Shown here in pieces: positions 10,297 through 19,190 of a stretch of DNA of 58,215 nucleotides (the stretch's first letter is position 1; each line of letters opens with the position of its first letter). The stretch comes from an uncultured Eubacteriales bacterium. GTDB taxonomy: Bacteria; Bacillota; Clostridia; Oscillospirales; Ruminococcaceae. Where the stretch lies: positions 1 to 58,215 of the forward strand of contig OMXI01000009.1 in assembly GCA_900314975.1 (NCBI GenBank), read 5' to 3'. The notes under the pieces were generated by a model. It ran no database searches. It was not told the DNA's origin and saw only the letters and a list, made by a program, of their open reading frames with translations. A program made the position numbers and the translations under genes.

Positions 10297-11211
10297 TCAA
10301 CACATTTTTTCGAGTTTATTGATCACGCTTTTAAAATAATAGGGCAGTTCGCTGTCAAATTCCATATACTCATCTGTTGTTGGGTGAACAAAGCCAATTT
10401 TCTTTGCGTGCAGGCACTGTCCGTCCAAGCCTTTGACTGCTTTGCCGTAGACATCATCACCATAGACCGCATGTCCGATGTATGCACAATGGACTCTTAT
10501 CTGGTGGGTTCTGCCCGTTTCAAGTCTGAACTTCACAAGAGAGCAATTTGAATATTCATTTATCACTTCATAATGCGTAACCGCATTTTTAGAGTTAAGT
10601 TCAGTGACGCACATTTTTTTTCGGTCATATTTGCTTCTTCCTATCGGTGCGTCAATAGTGCCGCTTTTCTCTTTAAATCTGCCCGTAACGACAGCCATAT
10701 ATTCTCTTGTAAAGCTGTGAGCCTTTATCTGCTCGGCGAGCTTATTGTGCGAATTATCGTTTTTTGCCACGATAAGCAAACCGCTTGTGTTCTTATCTAT
10801 CCTATGCACGATGCCCGGGCGGATAACGCCGTTTATAGACGACAGCCTGCCCTTGCAGTGAAAAAGCAAGGCATTGACAAGCGTACCAGTGTAATTGCCT
10901 GCCGCCGGGTGAACAACCATTCCTTTGGGTTTGTTCACAACAAGCAAATCGTCATCTTCGTAGACGATTTCCAGGGAAATATCCTCAGGCTCAACATCAA
11001 GCTCTACAGGCTTGGGAACAATAACAGTAAGCTCGTCATTTTCCTTGAGTTTATAATTCTTGCTGACCGTTTTACTGTTGCAAAGCACCATTTCATTGTC
11101 AATCAGCTTTTGAACGGCACTTCTTGAAAGTGTACTGTCGCTTTCGGCAAGGAACTTATCTACCCTTGTTCCGACATCCTCGGCTGTTGCTTTGAAAAAC
11201 AGCTCACTCAT
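10297..11211 (-). CDS. RluD-family RNA pseudouridine synthase
   Basis: Protein of 304 aa. An N-terminal S4 RNA-binding domain (about residues 13-72, RVDKFLAESDSTLSRSAVQKLI) precedes the RluA/RluD catalytic domain. The catalytic aspartate lies in HRIDKNTSGLLIVAKND near residue 138, and a GRTHQIRVH motif follows near residue 230. The family modifies uridines in 23S rRNA; this is the usual lspA-linked copy (YlyB in Bacillus), and the exact target is not evident. The ATG overlaps the lspA stop by 8 bp and has GGAG 7 nt upstream. Confidence 0.93.
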   Translation of the reverse strand: MSELFFKATAEDVGTRVDKFLAESDSTLSRSAVQKLIDNEMVLCNSKTVSKNYKLKENDELTVIVPKPVELDVEPEDISLEIVYEDDDLLVVNKPKGMVVHPAAGNYTGTLVNALLFHCKGRLSSINGVIRPGIVHRIDKNTSGLLIVAKNDNSHNKLAEQIKAHSFTREYMAVVTGRFKEKSGTIDAPIGRSKYDRKKMCVTELNSKNAVTHYEVINEYSNCSLVKFRLETGRTHQIRVHCAYIGHAVYGDDVYGKAVKGLDGQCLHAKKIGFVHPTTDEYMEFDSELPYYFKSVINKLEKMC

Positions 11212-11737
11212 CGCTGTTCTCCGTTGTTTCTTCGCTTACAGGCTCTGATTTTTCTTCTTCGGCAACCGATTTTTTATCGGGCTTATCCAGAAAAATAATA
11301 TAAACTGCAAACATCAAAGCGCCGACAACAACACATATATCAGCAAAATTGAACACGGGGAATTTTACGGGTTCAAACTTTATATAGTCAATTACCTCGT
11401 GCAGCCTTATTCGGTCAATCAGATTACCTATGCCGCCTGCTACAAGCATTGCAAGGGATACCAACTGAAACCTGCTCTTATCTTTTTGTCTGTACATATA
11501 GTACACACCAAAACCGCAAACGATAAGCGGAACACCGACAAGAAACCAGGTCTTGCCCTGCATGATACTCCATGCTGCGCCGCTGTTTCTGACGTGTTCA
11601 AGGCTGAAAAGCTTGAAATTACCGAACTTGATAACCTCAACAACTCCGCCTATATCTATGCAGGAATCAACTATTATTTTGATTAACTGGTCTGCGAATA
11701 TCAAAACAGCAATCAACACAAGAGAAAAAACAAACAT
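11204..11737 (-). CDS. lspA: Lipoprotein signal peptidase (signal peptidase II)
   Basis: LspA, 177 aa with the chosen start, is a membrane aspartyl protease that removes signal peptides from prolipoproteins. Four membrane segments are visible. Catalytic Asp residues lie in GGIGNLIDRIR (conserved NxxD block) and FNFADICV, and the N-terminal box reads FADQLIKIIV. The acidic Glu/Ser-rich C-terminal tail is not part of the core family. I chose the ATG at 11737, with AAAGGA 8 nt upstream; the longest frame (TTG at 11776) would start at the -10 box of the promoter at 11777-11805. The gene overlaps the pseudouridine synthase gene by 8 bp. Confidence 0.9.
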   Translation of the reverse strand: MFVFSLVLIAVLIFADQLIKIIVDSCIDIGGVVEVIKFGNFKLFSLEHVRNSGAAWSIMQGKTWFLVGVPLIVCGFGVYYMYRQKDKSRFQLVSLAMLVAGGIGNLIDRIRLHEVIDYIKFEPVKFPVFNFADICVVVGALMFAVYIIFLDKPDKKSVAEEEKSEPVSEETTENSDE

Positions 11738-11776
11738 TACACTCGTCCTTTGCCGATGCTTTAGCAACTTGCTCAA

Positions 11777-11805
11777 ATTTTACCAAGAAAAAGCTCTGTA
11801 TTCAA
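11777..11805 (-). promoter_or_regulatory. Promoter of the lspA operon, overlapping the divIVA terminator
   Basis: Minus strand TTGAAT (11800-11805), 17-bp spacer, TAAAAT (11777-11782), with an extended -10 TGG. The -35 box lies inside the downstream arm of the divIVA terminator hairpin. Confidence 0.65.
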
Positions 11806-11828
11806 ACCTATATGTTTGGTTACAGAGC
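11786..11828 (-). terminator. Terminator of the miaB-divIVA operon
   Basis: A long hairpin: GCTCTGTA (complement of 11821-11828) pairs with TACAGAGC (complement of 11793-11800), with an inner CCAAAC/GGTTTG stem, followed by TTTTTC on the minus strand. It is A-rich on the other side too and could work both ways. It lies 8 bp past the divIVA stop. Confidence 0.85.
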
Positions 11829-11836
11829 CTTTTTGA

Positions 11837-12634
11837 TCAATTATTCTTTCCAAACTGCAGATCGTTGAGCGTGCTCTTTGGAATAACCGGCTCAAACGAC
11901 CCAGTATTGAGTATCTTATCTACTCTTGCAGCTTCTGATTCAGCGGCTTCTGCGGCTGTATCAGCTACAGGAGCTGCAGGTGCAGGCTGCTCTTGGGCAG
12001 GCTGTGAAGCAGCGGGTTCAGCCTCTTCCTTTGGAACGTAGTTGCCGTTCTCGTCAAAAGATGCCTCATACTCGTCAAGCTCTTCCTCTGTCATTGTAGG
12101 AAGATCCATAACGAGCTGGATCTGCTCCTTATAAAGCTCGATAAGATTTGCTTTAAAATATGTAACATCAGCCTGAAGCTGCTTGTATCTTGCAAGTTCA
12201 TCCTCGTAAGCAGCTCTGATGGTATTTATCTTCTTTTCGGTGATAGCGGTATTATCTCTGATAAGCTGTGCGCACTTTTCCTTATGCTCGGTTACGATTC
12301 TCTCACACTCGGCAGCACTCTGCTCTGCAAGGCGCATCTGCTCGCTCTTTGCACCGTCTACCATTTCCTTTGACTGCTGCTTTGCATCGTTGATTATCTT
12401 ACGTGCTTCCTTCTGTGCATTTACAAGTGCATCAGTAATAGCGTCCTTATCAGCAAGCAATTCATTTACTTTTTCGACCAGCTTTTCGATTTTTGCATCT
12501 TTTTCCTGGTTTTCCTTTACAAGTGCAGCATAATCATCAGCCACATCATGCAGATAATCAGAAACCTCGTCAGTGCTGTAGCCGCTTTTCTGAACACTGA
12601 AGCCTTTGTTTCTGATATTGTTTGGATTAAACAT
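11837..12634 (-). CDS. divIVA: DivIVA-domain cell division/polarity protein
   Basis: Protein of 265 aa. The N-terminus carries the DivIVA membrane-binding module (MFNPNNIRNKGFSVQKSGYS followed by TDEVSDYLHDVADDY). A long coiled coil follows (about residues 30-175, heptads rich in Ala, Lys, Glu and Gln), then an acidic and Pro/Ala/Gln-rich tail (residues 190-245). DivIVA marks negatively curved membrane at the septum and poles. AGGAGG lies 9 nt before the ATG. It is the last gene of the sepF-ylmH-divIVA segment, a common Gram-positive order, and is followed by a strong terminator. Confidence 0.93.
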   Translation of the reverse strand: MFNPNNIRNKGFSVQKSGYSTDEVSDYLHDVADDYAALVKENQEKDAKIEKLVEKVNELLADKDAITDALVNAQKEARKIINDAKQQSKEMVDGAKSEQMRLAEQSAAECERIVTEHKEKCAQLIRDNTAITEKKINTIRAAYEDELARYKQLQADVTYFKANLIELYKEQIQLVMDLPTMTEEELDEYEASFDENGNYVPKEEAEPAASQPAQEQPAPAAPVADTAAEAAESEAARVDKILNTGSFEPVIPKSTLNDLQFGKNN

Positions 12635-12647
12635 AACAAGTACCCTC

Positions 12648-13430
12648 CTAAATGAATTTACACAATGTAATGCGTATCCTCTCTTTTTTTGATACGCCGT
12701 TTATTGATTTGAGCATAAACTTACCGCAGCCCTTGACAGAGAACACATCCGCTTCTTTCAAAAGCATATCGGCTTTATAGCTTATCATATGATTTACGCT
12801 TATACCAAGCTGTCTGATAAGCGCAGCCGCTTTTTCTCTTGAAATACGCAGTGCAAAGCTGATAACGCAATCAGCTCTTAAAGAAGCGACAGTACCGATC
12901 ATTTCAGACATCTGAACGCTTGGAACAACGCTGCTGTCAAAACCATACTGCGCCTTAACGCCTACCCTGCCGATTTTATTTATCTCATAGACGACCCTGT
13001 CAGAGACCTTATCTGTGACAAGCACATTTGTACTGCCCTCGCCGACGATTATATCGCCAACGCAATATCTTTCAATTTGCAGGCTCATAAGCGCGCCGAG
13101 GAAATCTCTGTGCGACAGCTTATCGGTCTTGCGATAAGTAAAGCATACAGACCTGACAGGAAACTCATTGTTATCGGCTGTTTCGTTTTGCGGAAAGAAA
13201 CCTATCATTTTTCTTTCTGCGCTTTCATATCCGCCCCAAAGAACATAGTTATCAAGCTTTTCTGATGCAAGCGCTTGTTTACAAAGCTCCTGCTGTCTGT
13301 CGTCAAGGAAAAACGTAAACCTGTTAACGTACTTTTCCTGCGCATTTTGTGCCATTTCTACGACGTGGCACAAAAGCAATCTGTCATCATCTGTAATATT
13401 ATTAAGAAAAGAAAACTTCTTTTCAGTCAT
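12648..13430 (-). CDS. ylmH: YlmH-family S4-domain RNA-binding protein
   Basis: Protein of 260 aa in the YlmH family: an N-terminal alpha/beta domain (about residues 1-170) with RKTDKLSHRDFLGALMSL and ERYCVGDII near the middle, then a C-terminal S4 domain (about 185-245, LRISREKAAALIRQLGISVN). YlmH homologues bind ribosomal RNA or 50S subunits and have been tied to rescue of stalled ribosomes; the gene commonly sits between sepF and divIVA. Only two bases separate the sepF stop from its ATG, and I see no good Shine-Dalgarno sequence, so translation is probably coupled to sepF. Confidence 0.9.
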   Translation of the reverse strand: MTEKKFSFLNNITDDDRLLLCHVVEMAQNAQEKYVNRFTFFLDDRQQELCKQALASEKLDNYVLWGGYESAERKMIGFFPQNETADNNEFPVRSVCFTYRKTDKLSHRDFLGALMSLQIERYCVGDIIVGEGSTNVLVTDKVSDRVVYEINKIGRVGVKAQYGFDSSVVPSVQMSEMIGTVASLRADCVISFALRISREKAAALIRQLGISVNHMISYKADMLLKEADVFSVKGCGKFMLKSINGVSKKERIRITLCKFI

Positions 13431-13432
13431 TA

Positions 13433-13888
13433 TCAGAAGTTATAGCCGTTCTTCTCAAGCTCCTGAGCAATATCTGCACCGCCGTAAGCTACGACCTCGG
13501 GAAGAATTGCAAAGGTCTTTGCAGCGATAAGCTTCATTGTACCTCTGTTAGCGTAAGAAACGCCTGAAAGAAAATCAACGATTCTTGTACCTACATCGTT
13601 GCTGACAGTTTCAAGGTTAAGGATAACGGTTTTCTGTGCATTTATTTCGTCACCGATAGACTTGACTTCCTGGAAAGTCTTTGGTCTTGCAAGAACAAGC
13701 TGCATAACTGCCGCAGGCTTTCTGTCATATGTCGGTGTCTGTACCGGTGCCTGATTATACTCAACACTATTATCTCTGAACATTTCTCTGTCCTCCTGAT
13801 CTTCATTATTTTCCGGATGTGCCTGATAGATTTCCGGTTCTTCATCTTCACCGATGAAGAAGTTTTTAAAACCTGAAACTATTCCCAT
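13433..13888 (-). CDS. sepF: Cell division protein SepF
   Basis: SepF, 151 aa, polymerises into rings that anchor FtsZ to the membrane and align the septum. The N-terminal amphipathic helix (MGIVSGFKNFFIG) would bind membrane. An acidic linker with Gln/Pro/Tyr follows (residues 15-60), and the C-terminal SepF core has VILNLETVSNDVGTRIVDFL and ILPEVVAYGG. I chose the ATG at 13888, with GGAGG 9 nt upstream, which overlaps the end of yggS; the longer frame would add 11 residues before the membrane helix. Confidence 0.93.
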   Translation of the reverse strand: MGIVSGFKNFFIGEDEEPEIYQAHPENNEDQEDREMFRDNSVEYNQAPVQTPTYDRKPAAVMQLVLARPKTFQEVKSIGDEINAQKTVILNLETVSNDVGTRIVDFLSGVSYANRGTMKLIAAKTFAILPEVVAYGGADIAQELEKNGYNF

Positions 13889-13892
13889 GGTT

Positions 13893-14612
13893 TTAACCTC
13901 CAAAATATTTTCTTGCTCCAAAGAGCTTTGTTCCTATTCTGACAAGATTTGAGCCGTGCTTTATCGCAAGCTCATAATCACCCGACATTCCCATTGAAAG
14001 AATGTCCATATTCACACCTTTGATGTTCATTTCGCCAATGCTCTGATAAAGCTCGTGCATTTTTTCAAACACATCTTCACCGCAGCCTATCGGCGGGATA
14101 GCCATAAGACCTTTAACGCTCACGTTTTCAAGTTGTGAAATACTTTTTACAAGCTCAACGCACTCGTTGAAAGCTACGCCGCTTTTGGTAGCTTCGTCGC
14201 CGACATTAACCTCGACAAGAACGTCCATAGTCTTATTGTTTTTGACAGCAAGTCTGTTTATCTCGCTTGCGAGCTTAAAGCTGTCAACAGACTGGATAAG
14301 CGAAACATCATTGATGATGTACTTAACTTTATTGGTTTGCAGATGACCTATGAAATGCACCTGTGCAGATTTATCATACAAATTTTTTTTCGAAATGAAC
14401 TCCTGCACTCTGTTTTCACCCAAAAGATTTATGCCCTGCTTTATTGCAAAGTTTATCTTTTCAGGCTCGACTGTCTTTGTAACAGCCATAATCTGTATAT
14501 TATCATCGGGTCTTGCATATTTAGCCTTTGCATTCTCTACATTATAGCATATTTCTTTATAATTTTCAAGGATATATTGAAAATTACCCGAACTATTTTC
14601 AAGAGGACTCAT
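13893..14612 (-). CDS. yggS: YggS/PLPBP-family pyridoxal-phosphate homeostasis protein
   Basis: Protein of 239 aa with the alanine-racemase-like TIM barrel of PLPBP (YggS, YlmE). K46 in IMAVTKTVEP is the PLP lysine. The family motifs LLGENRVQEF, HFIGHLQTNKVKYI and MGMSGDYELAIKHGSNLVRIG follow. These proteins bind PLP without known enzyme activity and tune vitamin B6 and amino-acid pools. The start overlaps the end of the HlyD-like gene by 14 bp, and the stop lies 4 bp before the sepF start, the usual ylmE-sepF linkage. Confidence 0.94.
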   Translation of the reverse strand: MSPLENSSGNFQYILENYKEICYNVENAKAKYARPDDNIQIMAVTKTVEPEKINFAIKQGINLLGENRVQEFISKKNLYDKSAQVHFIGHLQTNKVKYIINDVSLIQSVDSFKLASEINRLAVKNNKTMDVLVEVNVGDEATKSGVAFNECVELVKSISQLENVSVKGLMAIPPIGCGEDVFEKMHELYQSIGEMNIKGVNMDILSMGMSGDYELAIKHGSNLVRIGTKLFGARKYFGG

Positions 14613-15855
14613 CTTTCTTCTCTTCCCCTTTGCTGTTGGAACTTTCTTTATCGTCAGGAACGCTTGAAACGTCCTCTGCTCTTACATTTTCAAGCAATAT
14701 CTGGTCATACAAAAGCAGATAACGCTGGTCGTCGGTATTCTTTGAAAGTACAAAATCATCGCCCTCATAGATAACATCTATCTTCTTGAAAGTGATGTCC
14801 TTTCCAAGAATGACGTAAACGCCTTTTTGTTCGCCGTTAAAGCGTATTGCCTTTCTGGGAACTCTGATACCTGTAAACTCGTCAAAAACGATCATGCTCG
14901 ACGCTATACGCGTAGAAGCAAGCTCCTCATCAAGCTTATCGCAGCTCATAACGACAAGTATTTTGCCGTCATCGCAGTTCTTTACCGAGTCAACATACAC
15001 ATCGTAAGTGTTTTTTGATGCGCTCATCGCAAGCTTTAGATAAACGCCTTCGATAACACGCTTGTCCGCATCCATAACGCCGACTATCTTGCACGAGTAG
15101 CCGTCATATATTTTACCGACTGCGTTTGCAGGCTTCTGCGGTGTGGATTTTACAATATCGTTTATTTGCTGAACGGTTATCGAGTCTATCTTATCGATAG
15201 AAAGCTGGTTTTCATATCCGTCGGCAGATGAAACAAAATAACCTGTTTTTGTAGCCTTAATGGTATCCTTTACACCGGCTGATGACGCACTTTGCTTGTT
15301 GCGTTCACTTGTCAGAGCGGCAACTCTGCTGTTATAATCGCTCTCTGATTTGGTAACGACATCATAGATATTCATTGACATCAGAAGGTCGCTCTTATCC
15401 TCGCCAAGCTGAGTATAATCACCTTTGGCTATGCGGCTGAGCATCTGCTTGTATTCGCCGTCAATTCTGTTTTTAAGCACTTCGGGCTGAACAAAATTAG
15501 TTGTACCCGGATTCTGCGCTTTATCAAGCTTTGCGAGTTCCGCGTCAAGCTGCTGTGCTTTACGCTTAGCAAGGATCTGCTCCTCGCTGTCATAGACCTC
15601 TGCAACTGCATCGTCAGCCTTTACCTTGCTGCCGTCCTCATACAGATAGTCTATAACGCCGCTGCTGCTGTAATTGATAACAGTTTCGTTGCGCACAACA
15701 ACGCCGTCGAACGAGATGTTCTCGTTTATCGTTGACAAAACAGCTTCCTCGGTGTCGTGCTTTTCATTGATGAAATAGTACAGCTGACTGCCAAGCATTG
15801 TGACCATAAGAACGCCAAGAAGCGCCGCAATTATCTTTACGGTCAAAGAATTCAT
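14599..15855 (-). CDS. HlyD-like membrane fusion/adaptor protein
   Basis: Protein of 418 aa. One N-terminal transmembrane helix (about residues 7-29) is followed by an extracytoplasmic region that begins with a barrel-sandwich/lipoyl-like segment (GVIDYLYEDGSKVKADDAVAE preceded by NETVIN), then a coiled-coil stretch (about residues 90-185, KRKAQQLDAELAKLDKA), then beta-rich parts (KTGYFVSSADGYE) and an acidic Lys/Ser/Glu tail. The layout is that of HlyD/RND periplasmic adaptors, but no transporter is encoded nearby. AAAGGA lies upstream of the ATG. Its place before yggS-sepF suggests a role at the cell envelope or septum (inference). Confidence 0.7.
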   Translation of the reverse strand: MNSLTVKIIAALLGVLMVTMLGSQLYYFINEKHDTEEAVLSTINENISFDGVVVRNETVINYSSSGVIDYLYEDGSKVKADDAVAEVYDSEEQILAKRKAQQLDAELAKLDKAQNPGTTNFVQPEVLKNRIDGEYKQMLSRIAKGDYTQLGEDKSDLLMSMNIYDVVTKSESDYNSRVAALTSERNKQSASSAGVKDTIKATKTGYFVSSADGYENQLSIDKIDSITVQQINDIVKSTPQKPANAVGKIYDGYSCKIVGVMDADKRVIEGVYLKLAMSASKNTYDVYVDSVKNCDDGKILVVMSCDKLDEELASTRIASSMIVFDEFTGIRVPRKAIRFNGEQKGVYVILGKDITFKKIDVIYEGDDFVLSKNTDDQRYLLLYDQILLENVRAEDVSSVPDDKESSNSKGEEKKDESS

Positions 15856-15870
15856 TTTACCTGTCCTTTA

Positions 15871-16110
15871 TTACTCTGCGTTATTATCCTGTTCCTGAAT
15901 GCTGATAGGTCTTGAAGGAGAAATGGTAGAAATAGCGTGCTTATACACGATATTCTGCTTTCCCTCACAGTCAAGGATAACGATAAAGCTGTCAAAGCCC
16001 TTAACGATGCCCTTGAACTGATAACCGTTCATAAGGAATATAGTTACACAAACCTTTTCCTTTCTTGCCTGATTCAAGAATACGTCCTGCAGATTGATGT
16101 TTTTGGTCAT
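15871..16110 (-). CDS. hfq: RNA chaperone Hfq
   Basis: Hfq, 79 aa, forms a hexameric ring that binds small RNAs and mRNAs. The Sm1 motif is visible in [20 protein letters not shown] ... [18 protein letters not shown] and the Sm2 motif in [13 protein letters not shown]. The start at 16110 has AAAGGGG about 10 nt upstream; the longer frame adds ten residues with no family match. It follows miaA, the classical miaA-hfq linkage. Confidence 0.95.
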   Translation of the reverse strand: MTKNINLQDVFLNQARKEKVCVTIFLMNGYQFKGIVKGFDSFIVILDCEGKQNIVYKHAISTISPSRPISIQEQDNNAE

Positions 16111-16165
16111 TTTAATGCACCCCTTTATTATATCTGTCACTTATTGGCAGTCCAAATATAACTGC

Positions 16166-17128
16166 TCAAAATATATTATAGCACATAATTTCCGTTTTGG
16201 CTACAATTTTTTCGATATTTTTTAGAATTTTTTCAAAACTGTCGAATTCGTCGATATTTACCCAGTTCACGCTGTTCAGTTTTCTGAACCAAGTCAGCTG
16301 TCTTTTCGCGTAATGACGCGTTTCCAGCTTGATTTTATCAACGCAATCATCAATTGAACATTTTCCCTCGAAGAACGGGACAAGCTCTTTAAAGCCTATT
16401 GCCTGAAATGCTGTTTTAAGTCCGCCGCTGTTATATACTTCCCTGCACTCCTCCACCAGACCGTTTTTCAGCATAATATCAACGCGTTTATTTATTCTGT
16501 CGTAAAGTATTTCCCTGTTTGCGCAGGTCAGACCTATAATGCAGGCATTATAGGGCGATTCTTCCCTGCGGCTGTTTATTTTGTGCTGTGAGAGCTTAAC
16601 GCCTGTAAGCTCAAAGACCTCAAGAGCTCTTATGACTCTGGGAAGATTGTTCTCATGCACAGTTTCAGCGGTTTCGGGGTCGATTTGTACAAGTCTTTCC
16701 CACAGAGCGTGATTGCCGAGTTCTTTAGCCTCGCAAGCGAGTCTGCTGCGAATGGCTTCATCGCTGCCCGTATCATCAAACTTTACATTTTCAACAAGAG
16801 AGGAAATATAAAGCCCTGTACCGCCGCAGACAATGGGGATTTTATTCCTCGCGCGGATATCTTCAATCGCCTCTGCCGCCTTTAAAACATAATCAGCCAC
16901 GCTGAAAGGCATTTCAGGCTCAAGAAAATCGATAAGATGATGCGGTATCCCCTGCATTTCGGTCTTATCGGGCTTCGCTGTTGCAATACTCAAGCCTTTA
17001 TATATCTGCATAGAATCCGCAGAAACTACCTCACCGTTGTATTTTTTTGCAAGCTCTACGGCAACAGCCGTTTTACCCGAGGCAGTCGGACCGCAAACAA
17101 CTATAAGAGGAATCTTGTTCACTGCCAC
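16166..17128 (-). CDS. miaA: tRNA dimethylallyltransferase
   Basis: MiaA, about 320 aa, transfers a dimethylallyl group to N6 of adenosine 37 in tRNAs that read UNN codons. The P-loop is VVCGPTASGKTAV. Family motifs follow: VVSADSMQIYKGL, GIPHHLIDF, IVCGGTGLYISSL and HYAKRQLTWFRK near the C-terminus. Three in-frame GTG codons (17134, 17128, 17122) lie close together; 17128 fits best, with AAGGG 5 nt upstream. Its product is the substrate of MiaB, encoded upstream in the same operon. Confidence 0.95.
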   Translation of the reverse strand: MAVNKIPLIVVCGPTASGKTAVAVELAKKYNGEVVSADSMQIYKGLSIATAKPDKTEMQGIPHHLIDFLEPEMPFSVADYVLKAAEAIEDIRARNKIPIVCGGTGLYISSLVENVKFDDTGSDEAIRSRLACEAKELGNHALWERLVQIDPETAETVHENNLPRVIRALEVFELTGVKLSQHKINSRREESPYNACIIGLTCANREILYDRINKRVDIMLKNGLVEECREVYNSGGLKTAFQAIGFKELVPFFEGKCSIDDCVDKIKLETRHYAKRQLTWFRKLNSVNWVNIDEFDSFEKILKNIEKIVAKTEIMCYNIF

Positions 17129-17143
17129 AGCCACCCTTTCAAA

Positions 17144-19171
17144 TTATACTATACGTCTGAACTGTTTTTCAATATCGCGCTTTGAAAGCTTAATCAAAAC
17201 CGGTCTGCCATGAGGGCAATACCTTATATCGTCATTATCATAGACCTTATCAAGAAGAGCCTGAAGCTCAACTATGCTTGTTTTATCGTGCGCCTTTATT
17301 GCAGCCTTGCAGGCAAGCGAATGATACAAATCATCAAAAAGTTCTATCTGCGGGTCAAGCTTGTTGGCAATAAAGTTTTTAGCAAGGTCGCTGATAACTT
17401 CACTCGGATTTTCGTCACCAAGTATTATAGGAACGCCTTTTACCGCTACAGTCGGTGCAACATCGGGTTCTATTTCAAAACCAAGCTCTCTTATTCTTTC
17501 AACATTCTGTGACAGCGCATCGTACTCGTCATACGAAAGCACCACCATAACAGGCTCAAGCAGCATCTGTGGCTCAAGCTGGTTTTTATCATCCTTTATT
17601 CTTTCAAAGATATATCTTTCATGCGCTGCGTGTTTATCCATAAGTATCATCTCGTCGCCGCACTGCGCAACAACAAAGGTTCTGAAAAGCTCTCCCACCA
17701 CAACAGGCTTTGGCTTTTCAGCAGTGTCATCAACAATAACAGAGGTTTCCTGCTTTTTCTCAAAGCTGTTATCGGCGATGTATTTAAACGTCTTTTCACC
17801 ATCATCTTCATCAGGCAAAGGTATTTCGCTTACATACTTGTTGATATCCTCAACAGTGAGCTTTTCGGGCTGTCTGACAGGTTCCTGCCTTACTGAATGA
17901 ACATCGGCAGCAGGCGCATATTCAGGCTGCGAAGCTGCCTGCTGATGTACAGGTTCATTTACAGGTACTGAAGGATAGCTGTGAACGGCAGACTGTGATG
18001 AATAAGTGGGCTGCTGCGGTGAATAAACAGGCTGCTGCACAGTATTGTGCGGCTGTACCTGTGTATGTTGTGCGTTATCCTGCGTTGCAAAACGAAGCTG
18101 GACACCGTTATCTACGGGAACGTTATACAGCTCTTTATCGGTAAAATTACGCTTGTTTTCAAATTTTATCTCGTTTGGTTTATCGTTTTTCAAAAGTGCA
18201 TCCTTAACAGCAAAATACACTGCCTCGTGCATAAGGCTCTCGTTTGAAAAACGAACCTGTATCTTTGTCGGGTGAACATTGACATCTACTGTATTAGGTG
18301 CAATGTCAATATAAAGCACGCACGCGGGGAACTTACCCACCATTATCTGATTGCGGTAGGCATCTTCAAGCGCGCACGAGCACGCGAGCGATTTAATATA
18401 TCTGCTGTTGACAAAGAAATTCTGGAATTTACGGTTAGGCTTTGATTCAAGAGGTCTGACGGTATATCCGCTGATATGAATGCCTTTCCAGGTATAATCA
18501 ACGGGAACGAGCGACTGTGCAAACTCCCTGCCGAAAACCGAATAAATCGCAGTATAGGTTTTGCCGTCGCCTGCTGAAAGCAGTTCGACCTTATTATCCC
18601 TGATAAACTTAAACGAAATCTCCGGATGCGAAAGAGTGAGCTTGGTTACGATTTCCGCAACATAGTTACCCTCGGTGGTATCCTTCTTGAGAAATTTAAG
18701 TCTCGCGGGGACATTGTAAAACAGATCCCTTACAACAAAAGTCGTTCCGTCGGGGCAGCCGCTTTGCTCGTTCAGCTTTTCAACTCCGCCCTCGATTATA
18801 TAATTTGTACCGTAATCGTCATTGACCCTCTTGGTCAGCACGTTGACCTTTGCAACTGCGCAAACGGAAGCAAGCGCTTCACCACGGAATCCCAAAGTCA
18901 ATATATTTTCAAGATCGTTCTTATCGGAAATTTTGCTTGTTGCGTGACGTAAAAAAGCGGTCGGCAAATCTTCAGCGGATATTCCCTTTCCGTTATCTGT
19001 GACACGAAGATATGTTCTGCCTCCGTTTTTTATCTCGACAGTAATAACATTTGCGCCTGCGTCAACAGCATTTTCAAGCAATTCCTTGACTACCGCCGAG
19101 GGTCTGTCTATGACCTCTCCTGCGGCGATAAGCTCGGAGACCTCCTTGCTCAGAACTTTGATCTCAGACAT
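17144..19171 (-). CDS. mutL: DNA mismatch repair protein MutL
   Basis: MutL, 675 aa, couples mismatch recognition by MutS to strand incision. The N-terminal GHKL ATPase has IAAGEVIDRP, ELLENAVDAGA, DNGKGI and GFRGEAL. A Gln/Pro/Ser-rich linker fills about residues 335-440. The C-terminal domain keeps the endonuclease motif as DKHAAHERYIFE (family DQHAxxExxxxE, with Lys at the second position), followed by ACKAAIKAHD and CPHGRP. It should therefore be a nicking-type MutL, as expected where MutH is absent. AAAGGA precedes the ATG; 19 bp separate it from mutS. Confidence 0.96.
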   Translation of the reverse strand: MSEIKVLSKEVSELIAAGEVIDRPSAVVKELLENAVDAGANVITVEIKNGGRTYLRVTDNGKGISAEDLPTAFLRHATSKISDKNDLENILTLGFRGEALASVCAVAKVNVLTKRVNDDYGTNYIIEGGVEKLNEQSGCPDGTTFVVRDLFYNVPARLKFLKKDTTEGNYVAEIVTKLTLSHPEISFKFIRDNKVELLSAGDGKTYTAIYSVFGREFAQSLVPVDYTWKGIHISGYTVRPLESKPNRKFQNFFVNSRYIKSLACSCALEDAYRNQIMVGKFPACVLYIDIAPNTVDVNVHPTKIQVRFSNESLMHEAVYFAVKDALLKNDKPNEIKFENKRNFTDKELYNVPVDNGVQLRFATQDNAQHTQVQPHNTVQQPVYSPQQPTYSSQSAVHSYPSVPVNEPVHQQAASQPEYAPAADVHSVRQEPVRQPEKLTVEDINKYVSEIPLPDEDDGEKTFKYIADNSFEKKQETSVIVDDTAEKPKPVVVGELFRTFVVAQCGDEMILMDKHAAHERYIFERIKDDKNQLEPQMLLEPVMVVLSYDEYDALSQNVERIRELGFEIEPDVAPTVAVKGVPIILGDENPSEVISDLAKNFIANKLDPQIELFDDLYHSLACKAAIKAHDKTSIVELQALLDKVYDNDDIRYCPHGRPVLIKLSKRDIEKQFRRIV

Positions 19172-19190
19172 TTTCTTTCCTTTCTAAGTC

